A DNA stretch of 64,000 nt, taken from positions 3,143,501-3,207,500 of the forward strand of contig NZ_CP108581.1 in assembly GCF_036010665.1 (NCBI RefSeq), read 5' to 3'. Origin of the DNA: Microbispora sp. NBC_01189. GTDB taxonomy: Bacteria; Actinomycetota; Actinomycetes; Streptosporangiales; Streptosporangiaceae. Positions 1 through 8,473 of this stretch are shown piece by piece; position 1 is the stretch's first letter; each line of letters starts with the position of its first letter. The position numbers were made by a program, and so were the translations under genes. The notes below the pieces were generated by a model, which did not search any database, was not told the DNA's origin, and worked only from the letters and a program-made list of their open reading frames with translations.

Positions 1-343
1 CGAGGTTGGCGAGATAGCTGCCGCGCGGGAGCTGGTAGAAGAACGCGCCGCCGTAGTAGGGGTCCTCATAGAAAGTGACCTTGCAGCTCTGGCCGTTGTT
101 GAACAACGACGACGCGCAGTTGTCCCAGGATCCGCTCGGGCACTTGTTGGTCCAGTCGGTTCCGTAGTCGGAATCGGCGTTCTGCCACTTGCCAGGACCC
201 TTGACGAAGTTCGGGTCGGCCCAGATGCAGAACCAGCTCGATGGGCAGTCGGCCCGGCCGTCGGCGGCTGCCGGAGCCGTCAGCGTACGACATCGCCGGC
301 TATCGGCCCGGGACCGGCCGGCGGGGTCACTTCGACCAGAGGG
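1..343 (-). pseudogene. Truncated peptidase-inhibitor family I36-like secreted protein, runs off left edge
   Basis: The minus-strand frame reads a small Cys- and aromatic-rich domain (FCIWADPNFVKGPGKW, NADSDYGTDW, SCKVTFYEDPYYGG) of the kind seen in actinobacterial I36 inhibitors and beta/gamma-crystallin-like secreted proteins. The frame is open from a stop at 344-346, but between that stop and the domain there is no ATG, GTG or TTG and no signal peptide. The secretion leader therefore seems lost, and a fragment of another gene lies immediately upstream. The C-terminus lies outside the window. What is seen is the domain signature; inhibitor function is family knowledge only. Confidence 0.55.
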
Positions 344-515
344 TTATATCGGTGTCGACGTACCCCGGGTCTCCAGGGCCGGTCGGGTCGTGGACTTCCC
401 TGATCGTCACCAGGAGGTGCCGTTCGGCGGCCACCACGCAGAAAGACAGGCCGGGGCGGATGTCGGGGCCTCGTGGGTCGTCCCGGGAGTAGTCGGCACT
501 CGCCTTCCGTTTCAC
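327..515 (-). pseudogene. Short C-terminal gene fragment of unknown parent
   Basis: A 62-codon GTG-started frame contains a coding-looking stretch (LSFCVVAAERHLLVTIREVH followed by YVDTDITLW) and then a stop. It resembles the extracytoplasmic C-terminal tail of larger actinobacterial surface or kinase proteins, but I cannot name the parent family. It is wedged between the broken I36 gene and the broken lamin-tail gene, so it is most simply a rearrangement remnant. Confidence 0.3.
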
Positions 516-524
516 GGAAACCTC

Positions 525-720
525 TCAGCAGTTGACGTAGACCCTTGGGGTTGTTGTACGAGCAGGAGTCGACGAGCTTGCCGCCGGCGTCGCGCAGGTA
601 GGCATTGTCCTTGTCCTGGTTCCAGATGTAGGCGAAGGTGCCGCCGCCGCTCCGGCCCCAGTAGAGGGTGGTGGAGGTGTCCTTGCCCTTGCCGGTGCGG
701 AGGGTGACCGTCTTTCCGGC
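525..720 (-). pseudogene. Lamin-tail-domain protein, 3' part (split by IS)
   Basis: The minus frame continues the lamin tail domain whose 5' part is at 2651-2906. It reads LKAGKTVTLRTGKGKDTSTT, then YWGRSGGGTFAYIWNQDKDN, then a DSCSYNN segment. Removing the IS and one copy of the 8-bp duplication restores an unbroken frame across the junction (FGAFTLKAGKTV). Near the 3' end the frame appears shifted by a small indel, because the likely terminal residues VYVNC and their stop lie in a neighbouring frame. Lamin tail domains in actinobacteria are secreted Ig-like modules. The gene is dead here. Confidence 0.7.
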
Positions 721-728
721 CTTGAGGG

Positions 729-746
729 ACCTTGCTGGCTAACTCG
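729..746 (+). repeat. IS left terminal inverted repeat
   Basis: ACCTTGCTGGCTAACTCG is matched exactly by the reverse complement at 2625-2642. A weaker match, CACGCGG, continues a few bases further inside both ends. Confidence 0.93.
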
Positions 747-848
747 CGACACGCGGGCGATGGTTCGTGATCAGGGCGGTTGTGTCCGGGATCATGCCGT
801 ACGCGGCCGTGTCTCACCCCCGCTATCGGCTGCGGATGGAGTTATCCG

Positions 849-2621
849 ATGTCGCTGCAGCCGAGATCGTGGCCCGAACCCGTGCCCGAGGTCGCGCGGG
901 CGATCCGGGCTATGTACCGGGGCAAGCGGCAGCCTCCGTTGCCGGTCCGGGTCCGCGACGAACTCGGCGAACTGTTCGCCGACGCCCGATTCGCGGGCGC
1001 GTTCGGGGCTGAGGGCAAACCCGGCTGGTCACCCGGCCGGTTGGCGTTGATCACCGTGTTCCAGCGGGTGGAGAACCTGACCGACCGGCAGGCCGCCGAG
1101 GCCGTCCGCGCGGACCTGAGCTGGAAATACGCGCTCGGCCTGGAGTTGGACGACCCTGGGTTCGACGCATCGGTGCTCAGTGAGTTCCGCTCCCGCGTGG
1201 TCGAACACGGGCTGGAGGAACTGGCCCTGGACCTGCTGGTGGCTGCCCTCATCGAGCGGGGTCTGCTCAAGGCGGGCGGCAAGCAGCGCACCGACTCCAC
1301 CCATGTGATCAGCGCGGTGCGGGATCTGAACCGGCTGGAGTTGGCCGGGGAGTGCGTGCGAGCGGCGTTGGAAGCATTGTCGGCCGCCGCGCCGCACTGG
1401 GTGCAGCAGGTGCTTGACCTGCCCGGATGGGCCGACCGCTACCGGTCCCGGATCGATTCGTGGCGGTTGCCGGCCTCGGAGACCAAACGCGAGGAACTGG
1501 TCCGGGCCTACGGCAGCGACGGGTACGCGCTGGTCGCGGCGGTTTACGCGCCGTTCTCCCCGGCCTGGCTGCGGCAGGTGCCCGCGGTCGACGCGCTGCG
1601 GGTGATGCTGATCCAAAACTATGTGCGGACCACCGACAACAGCGGGCGGGAGGTGGTCAAGCGGCGGCGGCCCCTCGATGACGGCGGAGAGGGGCTGCCG
1701 CCCGGCAGATGGCGTCTGACCTCCCCCTATGACACCGATACCCGGTGGGCGGCCAAGGGCGACGACCTGTTCTGGAACGGTTACAAGGTCCACATCAGCG
1801 AGACCTGCCACACCGACGCCGACGCCGTCCGGGACAACGACGGCACGGACGGCACGGACGGCACGGACGGCCAGGCGGTCGCGCCGCCGAACCTGATCAC
1901 GAACGTGGCGACCACGGACGCCACCGTGCCCGATGCGGCGATGACCGAGAAGGTCCATCAGGGGTTGCAACGACGCGGGCTGCTGCCACACGAGCACTAC
2001 GTCGACTCCGGCTACGCCTCGGCGGAGCTGATCGTCGGGGCGCGGGAGGCCTACGGCCTGACACTGATTACGCCCGTACTCCTGGATCAATCGCCTCAGG
2101 CCCGTGCCCAGGCCGGGTATGACCGCACCGCGTTCGCCGTCGACTGGGATAACCAGCAGGTCGTCTGCCCCCAAGGACAGGCCAGTGCCTCGTGGAGCCC
2201 GTGCCTGCAGCGCGGCAGCGACGCAATCGTGGTCATGTTCCCCGCCACGTCCTGCCGCCCGTGTCCGGTGCGCACGCAATGCACCACCTCCAAACGCGGC
2301 AGCCGCCAGCTCACCCTGCGCCCGCAGGCCTTCCAGCAGGCCCTCGATTCCGCGCGCGCCGAGCAGACCAGCAAGCAATGGCAGGACAAGTACAAGATCC
2401 GCGCTGGTGTCGAGGGCACAATGCGGCAGGCCATCGCGGTCACCGGCGTCCGCCGCGCCCGCTACCGCGGCATCGACAAGGTCCACCTCGAACACGTCTT
2501 CTCAGCGGTCGCCCTCAACCTCATCCGCCTGGACGCCTGGTGGAACGGACATCCGCTCGACCGAGGTCACACCAGCCACCTCGCCCGCCTTGAACTGGCC
2601 GACCTCGACCTAGCCGCGTGA
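849..2621 (+). CDS. IS1182 family transposase
   Basis: This 590-residue DDE transposase mobilises the surrounding element. The N-terminal InsH-like region (PVPEVARAIRAMYRGKRQPP, then ALITVFQRVENLTDRQAAEA) is followed by a catalytic core. Candidate acidic residues are in QRTDSTHVISAVRDLNRLE, in HYVDSGYASAELI, and in the late E of RAGVEGTMRQAI. The C-terminal block (YRGIDKVHLEHVFSAVALNL) is typical of the family. I chose the ATG at 849 because family similarity starts there; the frame is open 23 codons further up. A GTDGTDGTDG stretch encoded near 1845-1870 is a microsatellite-like insertion in the acidic loop. The frame has no defects. Confidence 0.92.
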   Translation: MSLQPRSWPEPVPEVARAIRAMYRGKRQPPLPVRVRDELGELFADARFAGAFGAEGKPGWSPGRLALITVFQRVENLTDRQAAEAVRADLSWKYALGLELDDPGFDASVLSEFRSRVVEHGLEELALDLLVAALIERGLLKAGGKQRTDSTHVISAVRDLNRLELAGECVRAALEALSAAAPHWVQQVLDLPGWADRYRSRIDSWRLPASETKREELVRAYGSDGYALVAAVYAPFSPAWLRQVPAVDALRVMLIQNYVRTTDNSGREVVKRRRPLDDGGEGLPPGRWRLTSPYDTDTRWAAKGDDLFWNGYKVHISETCHTDADAVRDNDGTDGTDGTDGQAVAPPNLITNVATTDATVPDAAMTEKVHQGLQRRGLLPHEHYVDSGYASAELIVGAREAYGLTLITPVLLDQSPQARAQAGYDRTAFAVDWDNQQVVCPQGQASASWSPCLQRGSDAIVVMFPATSCRPCPVRTQCTTSKRGSRQLTLRPQAFQQALDSARAEQTSKQWQDKYKIRAGVEGTMRQAIAVTGVRRARYRGIDKVHLEHVFSAVALNLIRLDAWWNGHPLDRGHTSHLARLELADLDLAA

Positions 2622-2624
2622 GAA

Positions 2625-2642
2625 CGAGTTAGCCAGCAAGGT
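2625..2642 (-). repeat. IS right terminal inverted repeat
   Basis: This is the reverse complement of the left 18-bp end and is immediately followed by the second CTTGAGGG target copy at 2643-2650. It begins four bases after the transposase stop codon. Confidence 0.93.
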
Positions 2643-2650
2643 CTTGAGGG

Positions 2651-2906
2651 TGAACGCGCCGAACGTGTAGGCGTGGCCGGCCTGCTTCGTCTTGTCGCAC
2701 ATCGTCCACCCCTTGAGGCTGACGGCCTTCCGGGTGGTGTTCCTGATCTGCACGTACTCGCCGTTCAGGCTGCTGTTGGAGCCGGTGTCCGGCGAGCCGG
2801 GCGAGTCGTAGTAGATCTTGGTGATCCGGACTGCGCGCCGGGGCGGCTGCGCCAAGAACCGGCAGCGGGTCGGCGTCGGCGTCTCGGGTGAAAACCATGT
2901 GACATT
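2651..2906 (-). pseudogene. Lamin-tail-domain protein, 5' part (split by IS, leaderless)
   Basis: The minus frame encodes the start of a lamin tail domain (RAVRITKIYYDSPGSPDTGS, then LNGEYVQIRNTTRKAVSLKG) and runs into the IS at its 3' end. Upstream the frame stays open only to a stop at 2907-2909. It offers a TTG (2855) but no recognisable signal peptide, which such secreted proteins normally have. The gene therefore lost its leader as well as being split. The other half is at 525-720. Confidence 0.7.
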
Positions 2907-3055
2907 TCATGGCAGGTGCCGTAACTCTGGGCATGGGCGATGAGTTTTGTCGGTGGTGTCCGTCAGGCTTTCCATGAACGCAACTTCTTGCGGGGCTCAG
3001 GGCTGAGCCCCCAGCCATGCCCGCGTCATGTTCCGACGATCCTGATCGAGGTACC

Positions 3056-4516
3056 GTGTCAATCGCACAGACTGATTCCCCCGCCAAGCCTGTGGCCCCG
3101 GCCGCTTCGGGGCGCACCCCGGCTGTGATCCGGCTGCTGGTGCTCGCCACGTTCGTGGTGATCCTCAATGAGACGCTCCTGATCAACGCGATTCCGCGGC
3201 TGATGGGCGCACTGCAGATCACGGAACAGACGGCGCAGTGGTTGTCGACCGCATTCATGCTGACCATGGCAGCCGTCATCCCGATCACCGGGTGGTTCCT
3301 GCAACGGGTGTCCACTCGTGGTGCGTACGCCACCGCGATGGCATTGTTCCTGCTCGGCACGACGCTGGCCGCCGTCGCGCCGTCGTTCGAGCTGCTGCTG
3401 GGCGCCCGCATCATCCAGGCGTCCGGGACGGCCGTGATGATGCCGCTGCTGATGACGACGTTGATGCAGGTTGTGCCTGAGTCGGACCGCGGCCGTGTGA
3501 TGGGCAACGTCACGCTGGCCATCTCGGTCGCGCCCGCCATGGGCCCGGCGGTCTCGGGAGTGATCCTCCAGTTCGGGTCCTGGCGGCTGCTGTTCGCCGT
3601 GGTGCTCCCCATCGCCGCGTTGATCACGTGGAGCGGCCTGCGACAGCTCAAGAACGTCGGGGAGCCCCAGGCCAGCGCCATCGACTGGCTGAGCGTGGTG
3701 ACCGCCGCCGCCGGCTTCGGCGGCCTGGTCTACGGGCTCAGCCAGTTCGAGGGCGGCGACGTGCGCGTGGCCGCCTCGATCGTGGCGGCGGGCCTGGTCG
3801 CCATCGCCGTGTTCGTCGTCCGCCAGCTGTCGTTGCAGAAGCGCGGCGTGCCGCTGATGGACCTGCGCACCCTGCGGCACCGCACCTACACGATCGCGCT
3901 GATCCTCATGTCGGTCTCCTTCATGGCGATGCTCGGTGCGATGATCCTGCTGCCGCTGTACCTGCAGAACGTCCGGCAGCTCAGCCCCCTGGAGACCGGG
4001 CTTCTCGTGATGCCGGGCGGTCTCGCGATGGGGCTCCTCGGGCCGACCGTCGGCCGCCTGTTCGACCGGTTCGGCGGCCGGGTTCTGGTCGTCCCCGGCG
4101 CGGTCGGCATCATGTTCGCGCTCGCCGGTTTCACCCAGGTCACGATGACCATGCCGTTCTGGCAGCTCCTGGGCCTGCACGCGCTGCTGATGGTGAGCCT
4201 CGCCGCGACCTTCACCCCCGTGTTCACCCTCGGGCTCGGCGCGGTTCCCCCGCACCTGTACTCCCACGGCAGCTCGATCCTGAGCACGTTGCAGCAGGTC
4301 GCCGCGGCCTTTGGTACGGCGCTCGTGATCACCGTGATGAGCGCGCGGGCCGACGCCCTGAGGTCCGCGGGAACGACGGAGGTGCTCGCCAACCTCGGCG
4401 GCATGCGACTGGCCTTCGTCATCGGCGCGGTGCTGTCCCTGGCCGTGGTGGTCACCGCCGTGCTCCTGCCGGCCCGGGCGGACGCCGGAGCCGAGTTCCA
4501 CGGACACGGCCACTGA
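3056..4516 (+). CDS. MFS drug-efflux transporter, DHA2 (EmrB/QacA-like) family
   Basis: This is a 486-residue membrane protein with about 14 hydrophobic segments. It starts at the GTG at 3056, preceded by GAGG; an in-frame ATG at 3017 would add 13 unlikely residues. DHA2 proteins are proton-coupled exporters of hydrophobic or cationic compounds. Motif A-like VSTRGAYA and the motif C-like region VAPAMGPAVSGVIL after the fourth or fifth segment support the antiporter class. The C-terminus ends in a short GHGH tail. A WYL-type regulator lies convergent just downstream. The substrate cannot be deduced. Confidence 0.88.
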   Translation: MSIAQTDSPAKPVAPAASGRTPAVIRLLVLATFVVILNETLLINAIPRLMGALQITEQTAQWLSTAFMLTMAAVIPITGWFLQRVSTRGAYATAMALFLLGTTLAAVAPSFELLLGARIIQASGTAVMMPLLMTTLMQVVPESDRGRVMGNVTLAISVAPAMGPAVSGVILQFGSWRLLFAVVLPIAALITWSGLRQLKNVGEPQASAIDWLSVVTAAAGFGGLVYGLSQFEGGDVRVAASIVAAGLVAIAVFVVRQLSLQKRGVPLMDLRTLRHRTYTIALILMSVSFMAMLGAMILLPLYLQNVRQLSPLETGLLVMPGGLAMGLLGPTVGRLFDRFGGRVLVVPGAVGIMFALAGFTQVTMTMPFWQLLGLHALLMVSLAATFTPVFTLGLGAVPPHLYSHGSSILSTLQQVAAAFGTALVITVMSARADALRSAGTTEVLANLGGMRLAFVIGAVLSLAVVVTAVLLPARADAGAEFHGHGH

Positions 4517-4583
4517 GGCCGGGCCAGGCGACGGCGGGAGCGGGACTTGCCGGGCGGGTCGTGCCTGTCCGGCAAGCAGCAGA

Positions 4584-5576
4584 TCAGGTCCGTCGACCGG
4601 CGGAGGCCGCGAGCCGATCGGCGAGGGCGATGACGAGGGTGCGCAGCTCATCCGGTCGCTCGATGACGAACCGCAGGTCGAGTGACGCCAGCACCGGAGG
4701 CAGCCAGTCGAGCCGCTCCGCCCGCACCTCGACGCGGAGCCAGCCCTCGGTCTCCGGCTCCACGCTCCCCGTCGGCGGTTGCTCCTCCACGATCGCGACA
4801 CTGGCGGGCAGCCTGGTGCGGATCTGCTCGGCCGTCCCCTGGATTCTGAGGGTCACCTCGTGCCGGTAAGGAGCCTTGGCGAGCTCTGACAGGACGCGCT
4901 GCACCGGATCAATCCCGGCGGGTGGCTCGAACGAGCCGGGCAGGGTTCTCGCGTCCTCGATGCGATCCAGCCGGAAGGTCCGGTCCTCGCCGGCCCCGGG
5001 GTCCGCACCCGTCACGTACCACCGGCCCGAGTGGGCGACGAGCCCGTACGGGTGCAGCGTGCGTTCGCTGCGCCGGCCGTCGGCGGCGGTGTACCGGATC
5101 GAGATCGGACGACGGTGGCGCACCGCATCGGCGACGGCGAGCAGGACCGTGGTCTGCGGGGCGGGAAACTCGCCGGGCGGAGCCGTGAAGGCGAGGGACT
5201 CGAGCACGGCGTCGACCTTGCGGGCGAGCCGCTCGGGCAGTACCCGCCGGATCTTGGCAGCCGCCGTCTCGCTCGCCGTGCCCGTCGTCGTCGCCAACCC
5301 TGCCCGGCGGGCGGCGACCAGGCCGAGCAGCACGGCGAGGGCTTCGTCGTCGCTCAGCATGAGTGGAGGCATCCGGTATCCGAGGCCGAGCCGATATCCG
5401 CCGTATCGGCCGCGCACCGACTCGACGGGCACGTCGAGGTCGATGAGGTGGTCCACATACCGGCGCACGGTGCGTTCGTCGACGCCGAGCCGATCGGAGA
5501 GTTCGGCCAGCGTCCGGATGCCGCCCGACTGCAGGAGTTCGAGCAGGGTGAGCACGCGCTGAGTGGGCCGGGCCAT
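4584..5576 (-). CDS. HTH-WYL domain transcriptional regulator (YafY-like)
   Basis: The N-terminal winged helix (RVLTLLELLQSGGIRTLAEL, then DRLGVDERTVRRYVDHLIDL) binds DNA. The central and C-terminal region is a WYL ligand-sensing domain, in which the WYL tripeptide reads WYVTGAD. Length is about 330 residues, normal for the class. The start is set at the codon for MARPTQRV; three extra codons are open upstream. It is divergent from a truncated VOC gene, and WYL regulators often sit beside the VOC enzymes they control. The 95-bp gap should hold both promoters. Confidence 0.88.
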   Translation of the reverse strand: MARPTQRVLTLLELLQSGGIRTLAELSDRLGVDERTVRRYVDHLIDLDVPVESVRGRYGGYRLGLGYRMPPLMLSDDEALAVLLGLVAARRAGLATTTGTASETAAAKIRRVLPERLARKVDAVLESLAFTAPPGEFPAPQTTVLLAVADAVRHRRPISIRYTAADGRRSERTLHPYGLVAHSGRWYVTGADPGAGEDRTFRLDRIEDARTLPGSFEPPAGIDPVQRVLSELAKAPYRHEVTLRIQGTAEQIRTRLPASVAIVEEQPPTGSVEPETEGWLRVEVRAERLDWLPPVLASLDLRFVIERPDELRTLVIALADRLAASAGRRT

Positions 5577-5671
5577 ACAACACAACCTAGTGCCGATAGT
5601 GGGCCGATTCTGTCCGGTATTAGGCGTAACTTCTCCGGCGAGAACGGCCCCGCAGACCTAGGAGATCTCTC

Positions 5672-5911
5672 ATGGACTTCGCGCCCGGAGCGGCCCGTCC
5701 GGCCGACAACCACACGGTGATCATTGAGTTCCTCGTCGACGACGTGGACGGCGTGCACCGGAACCTGGCCGGGTTCGTCGCGGAGCTCGTGAAGGAACCC
5801 ACCACGATGCCGTGGGGCAACCGGTCGCTCCTCGTGCGTGACCCTGACGGCAACCTCGTCGATTTCTTCACCCCCGTCACGCCGGCCGCCATCACGAAGT
5901 TCGCTCGCTGA
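5672..5911 (+). pseudogene. Half-length VOC (glyoxalase-like) protein
   Basis: The 79-residue frame matches only the second beta-alpha-beta-beta-beta module of a VOC protein (IIEFLVDDVDGVHRNLAGFV, then PWGNRSLLVRDPDGNLVDFF); the usual length is about 120. It still has a good ribosome-binding site (AGGAG about 9 bases before ATG) and lies divergent from the WYL regulator. It could be translated, but a single module lacking its partner half is unlikely to form the normal metal site. Deletion of the first half is the simplest reading. Confidence 0.6.
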
Positions 5912-5971
5912 CGCGAGGGTGCTCTCCGTCGCCTCACCGTGGGACGCACCGACGCCCACGCTACGATCGGT

Positions 5972-6115
5972 CACTCGTTCACGATCCTGCGGTTCGGCGA
6001 GCCGGGCCTTCCCGATCTGGTCTACCTCGAACAGCTCACCAGCGCGCTCTACATCGACGAGCGCGAGGACACCGGTCTCTACACGACCGTGATGGAGAGA
6101 CTGTGCGCCCGCGCG
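5972..6115 (+). pseudogene. C-terminal fragment of a DUF5753 (Scr1-type) HTH protein
   Basis: The frame reads HSFTILRFGEPGLPDLVYLE, then QLTSALYIDEREDTGLY and MERLC. This is the characteristic C-terminal region of the DUF5753/Scr1 family of actinobacterial XRE regulators. There is no helix-turn-helix part upstream. By chance the frame stays open into the next gene, giving a misleading 787-codon ORF. Confidence 0.6.
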
Positions 6116-6189
6116 CCGGCAAGAGGGGCGGCGGTGGACATAGCGCCGGGAGGGGTTGGCGGGGTACAAACGATCCAACACATATTTCG

Positions 6190-6227
6190 CGGCTTGATAC
6201 AAGCCGCCCGCCTGAGAGAGCGCTCTC
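6190..6227. promoter_or_regulatory. LacI-type operator and adjacent inverted repeat
   Basis: GAGAGCGCTCTC (6216-6227) is a perfect 12-bp palindrome with the central CG expected of LacI-family operators. Just upstream, CGGCTTG-ATA-CAAGCCG (6190-6206) forms a second inverted repeat. Both lie about 200 bp ahead of the secreted beta-helix gene at 6422 and are the only notable features in the 6116-6421 gap. The likely role is sugar-responsive control of that gene. Confidence 0.5.
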
Positions 6228-6421
6228 ACGGAGCTTCCGCAGGTGGGCGGGGGTGCCAGGCCGTCCACCCCCTGAGTAGGCAGGTCGATGACGATCGTGA
6301 GCCACCCCGGCACCGGAACGGGCCACCGTGCCCGTCGAGGGACCCCCTACGCGGTGTCCTCCTACCCGCCGTCCACCCCCATGTCCTCCGCGTACGGCAT
6401 GGAGCGGGAAGGACGGACCGC

Positions 6422-8302
6422 ATGACGCCCCAGCCTTCCGGCCGCCGCCGGATCGGCCTCGTGTTCTCCGCCGGACTGCTGATGACAGCCGCCGCGATGT
6501 CCGTGACACCCCCGGCCGCCGTGGCCACCCCCCACAACCCGGATGCCGCCGCGCACAACCCGGGTGCCACGGATCTGGGCCCGAACGTCACCGTCTTCGA
6601 CCCGGGCATGCCGGTCGCCGACATCCAGGCCACTCTCGACGCGGCCAACGCCGCCCAGGTCGACAACGAGATGGGCACGTCCCGGCACGCCTATCTCTTC
6701 AGGCCCGGCACGTACGGCACGGCGGAGCACCCGCTCCAGATCAAGGTCGGCTACTACACCGAGATCGCCGGTCTCGGCGCCTCCCCCGGGGACGTCGTCA
6801 TCAACGGCAAGGTCGAGGTCTACAACCGCTGCCTGGAGAACAACGGCACCGGCAACTGCCTCGCGCTCGTCAACTTCTGGCGCACGCTGTCCAACCTGTC
6901 GATCAACGTCAACGGGGCCGGGCAGGACGACTGCCGGAAGGGGGCGAACTTCTGGGCCGTCTCCCAGGCCGTCTCGATGCGCCGTCTCAACGTCACCGGC
7001 GGCACGTTGTCGTTGATGGACTACTGCACCGCCGGCCCGCAGTACGCCAGCGGCGGCTTCATCGCCGACTCCAAGCTGCCGTCCGTCACCAACGGCTCGC
7101 AGCAGCAGTGGCTGACCCGCAACACCGAGATCGCCGGCTGGTCCAACGGCGTGTGGAACCAGGTCTTCTCCGGGGTCGTCGGAGCGCCGGACGAGAGCGG
7201 CTTCCCCAATCCGCCGTACACGACGCTCGACGCCACGCCGGTCAGCCGTGAGAAGCCGTACCTGTTCGCGGACGCGCAGGGCAGGTACAACGTGCGGGTG
7301 CCCGCCGCGCGGAAGAACACCCGGGGTGTCTCCTGGGCGAACGGCCTGACCCCCGGCCGTACGCTGCCGATCGGCGACTTCTTCGTCGCCAGGCCGTCGG
7401 ACTCCGTGCAGACCATCAACAGCCAGCTCGCCCGGGGCAGGCACCTGCTGCTCACGCCGGGCGTGTACGACATCGCGCGGAGCATCGAGGTCAGGCGTCC
7501 CGGCACGGTGGTCCTCGGCCTCGGGCACGCCACGCTCACCGCCGTCCACGGCTCGACCCCGATCGACGTCGCGGACGTCCCCGGCGTCGTCGTCGCCGGC
7601 GTGACCATCGACGCCGGAACGGAGAAGTCGCCGGTCCTGCTGCGCGTGGGCAAGGAGCACGGCGGGCACCGGACCTCGGCGAACGACCCGACGACCCTCT
7701 CCGACGTGTACTTCCGGGTCGGCGGACCGCACGTCGGCAAGGCCGAGGTCGCGCTGCAGGTCGACAGCGACGACGTGCTCATCGATCACACGTGGGTGTG
7801 GCGCGCCGACCACGGCGTCGAGGGTTTCACCGACACGCAGCGCTGGAAGACGAACATCGGCCGCTACGGCGTCGTCGTCAACGGCGACCACGTGACGGCG
7901 ACCGGCCTGTTCGTCGAGCACTTCCAGCGCTACAACACGGTCTGGAACGGCGACGACGGCACGACGATCCTCTACCAGAACGAGCTGCCGTACGACCCGC
8001 CGGCCCAGGCCGACTGGATGAACGGCAAGGTCAGGGGGTACGCCGGTTACAAGGTCGGCGACCGGGTGCGGGCGCATCGCCTGTACGGCGGCGGTGTCTA
8101 CGTCTTCAACCAGAACAACCCGTCGATCCACACCGAGAACGGCTTCGAGGTGCCGCGGACCCCGGGCGTGCGGCTGCACCACATCATGACGGTCAACCTC
8201 AGCGCGGGCACGATCGACCACGTCGTCAACGGCGTGGGGGACGCGGCCGACACGACCAAGGTCGGTGCGCCGGTGTACGTCACGGACTACCCGGCCCGAT
8301 AA
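6422..8302 (+). CDS. Secreted right-handed beta-helix (pectin-lyase-fold) protein
   Basis: This is a 626-residue exported protein. It starts at the ATG at 6422 with GGAAGGA upstream and carries a signal peptide (RRRIGLVFSAGLLMTAAAMS, then TPPAAVA). The body has pectate-lyase/endorhamnosidase-like entry motifs (FDPGMPVADIQATLDAAN, FRPGTYG, and a second module SVQTINSQLARGRHLLLTPG) and repeated hydrophobic-Gly strands typical of parallel beta-helices. Related actinomycete proteins are often mislabelled adenylyl cyclase or F5/8-type proteins. A polysaccharide-acting role is likely but no catalytic residues can be named. The LacI-type palindrome upstream supports carbohydrate control. Confidence 0.8.
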   Translation: MTPQPSGRRRIGLVFSAGLLMTAAAMSVTPPAAVATPHNPDAAAHNPGATDLGPNVTVFDPGMPVADIQATLDAANAAQVDNEMGTSRHAYLFRPGTYGTAEHPLQIKVGYYTEIAGLGASPGDVVINGKVEVYNRCLENNGTGNCLALVNFWRTLSNLSINVNGAGQDDCRKGANFWAVSQAVSMRRLNVTGGTLSLMDYCTAGPQYASGGFIADSKLPSVTNGSQQQWLTRNTEIAGWSNGVWNQVFSGVVGAPDESGFPNPPYTTLDATPVSREKPYLFADAQGRYNVRVPAARKNTRGVSWANGLTPGRTLPIGDFFVARPSDSVQTINSQLARGRHLLLTPGVYDIARSIEVRRPGTVVLGLGHATLTAVHGSTPIDVADVPGVVVAGVTIDAGTEKSPVLLRVGKEHGGHRTSANDPTTLSDVYFRVGGPHVGKAEVALQVDSDDVLIDHTWVWRADHGVEGFTDTQRWKTNIGRYGVVVNGDHVTATGLFVEHFQRYNTVWNGDDGTTILYQNELPYDPPAQADWMNGKVRGYAGYKVGDRVRAHRLYGGGVYVFNQNNPSIHTENGFEVPRTPGVRLHHIMTVNLSAGTIDHVVNGVGDAADTTKVGAPVYVTDYPAR

Positions 8303-8473
8303 GGCGCGAAGAGCAGCGGAAAGGTGCGGGCCGTACGCGGTCCGCACCTCACGCGGGCACGATCACCCTCACCGAGCACGGCCGCGACGAACTGGCGCGG
8401 CTGGAAGTCGTCGGCCGGTCAACGCCAGGCCGCGCCCCGCCCGCCCCGACGCCTGACTCCCGCCGAGCCGGAT

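Larger units (their letters stand above)
729..2642 (+). mobile_element. Complete IS1182-like insertion sequence
   Basis: The element is 1,914 bp. It is flanked by an exact 8-bp direct repeat CTTGAGGG (721-728 and 2643-2650) and bounded by perfectly matching 18-bp inverted repeats. It carries one intact transposase gene. It sits inside a lamin-tail gene, and deleting the IS plus one repeat copy restores the host frame. The intact ends, target duplication and open transposase frame suggest a fairly recent insertion. Confidence 0.93.

Noticed and set aside
3059-4801. A 580-codon minus-strand open frame
   Set aside because: It is antisense to the DHA2 transporter, with Gln/His/Arg-rich low-complexity translation.
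5939-6421. N-terminal extension of the beta-helix gene to 787 residues
   Set aside because: The first 50 codons are a DUF5753 remnant and the rest is noncoding; the real start has a ribosome-binding site and signal peptide.
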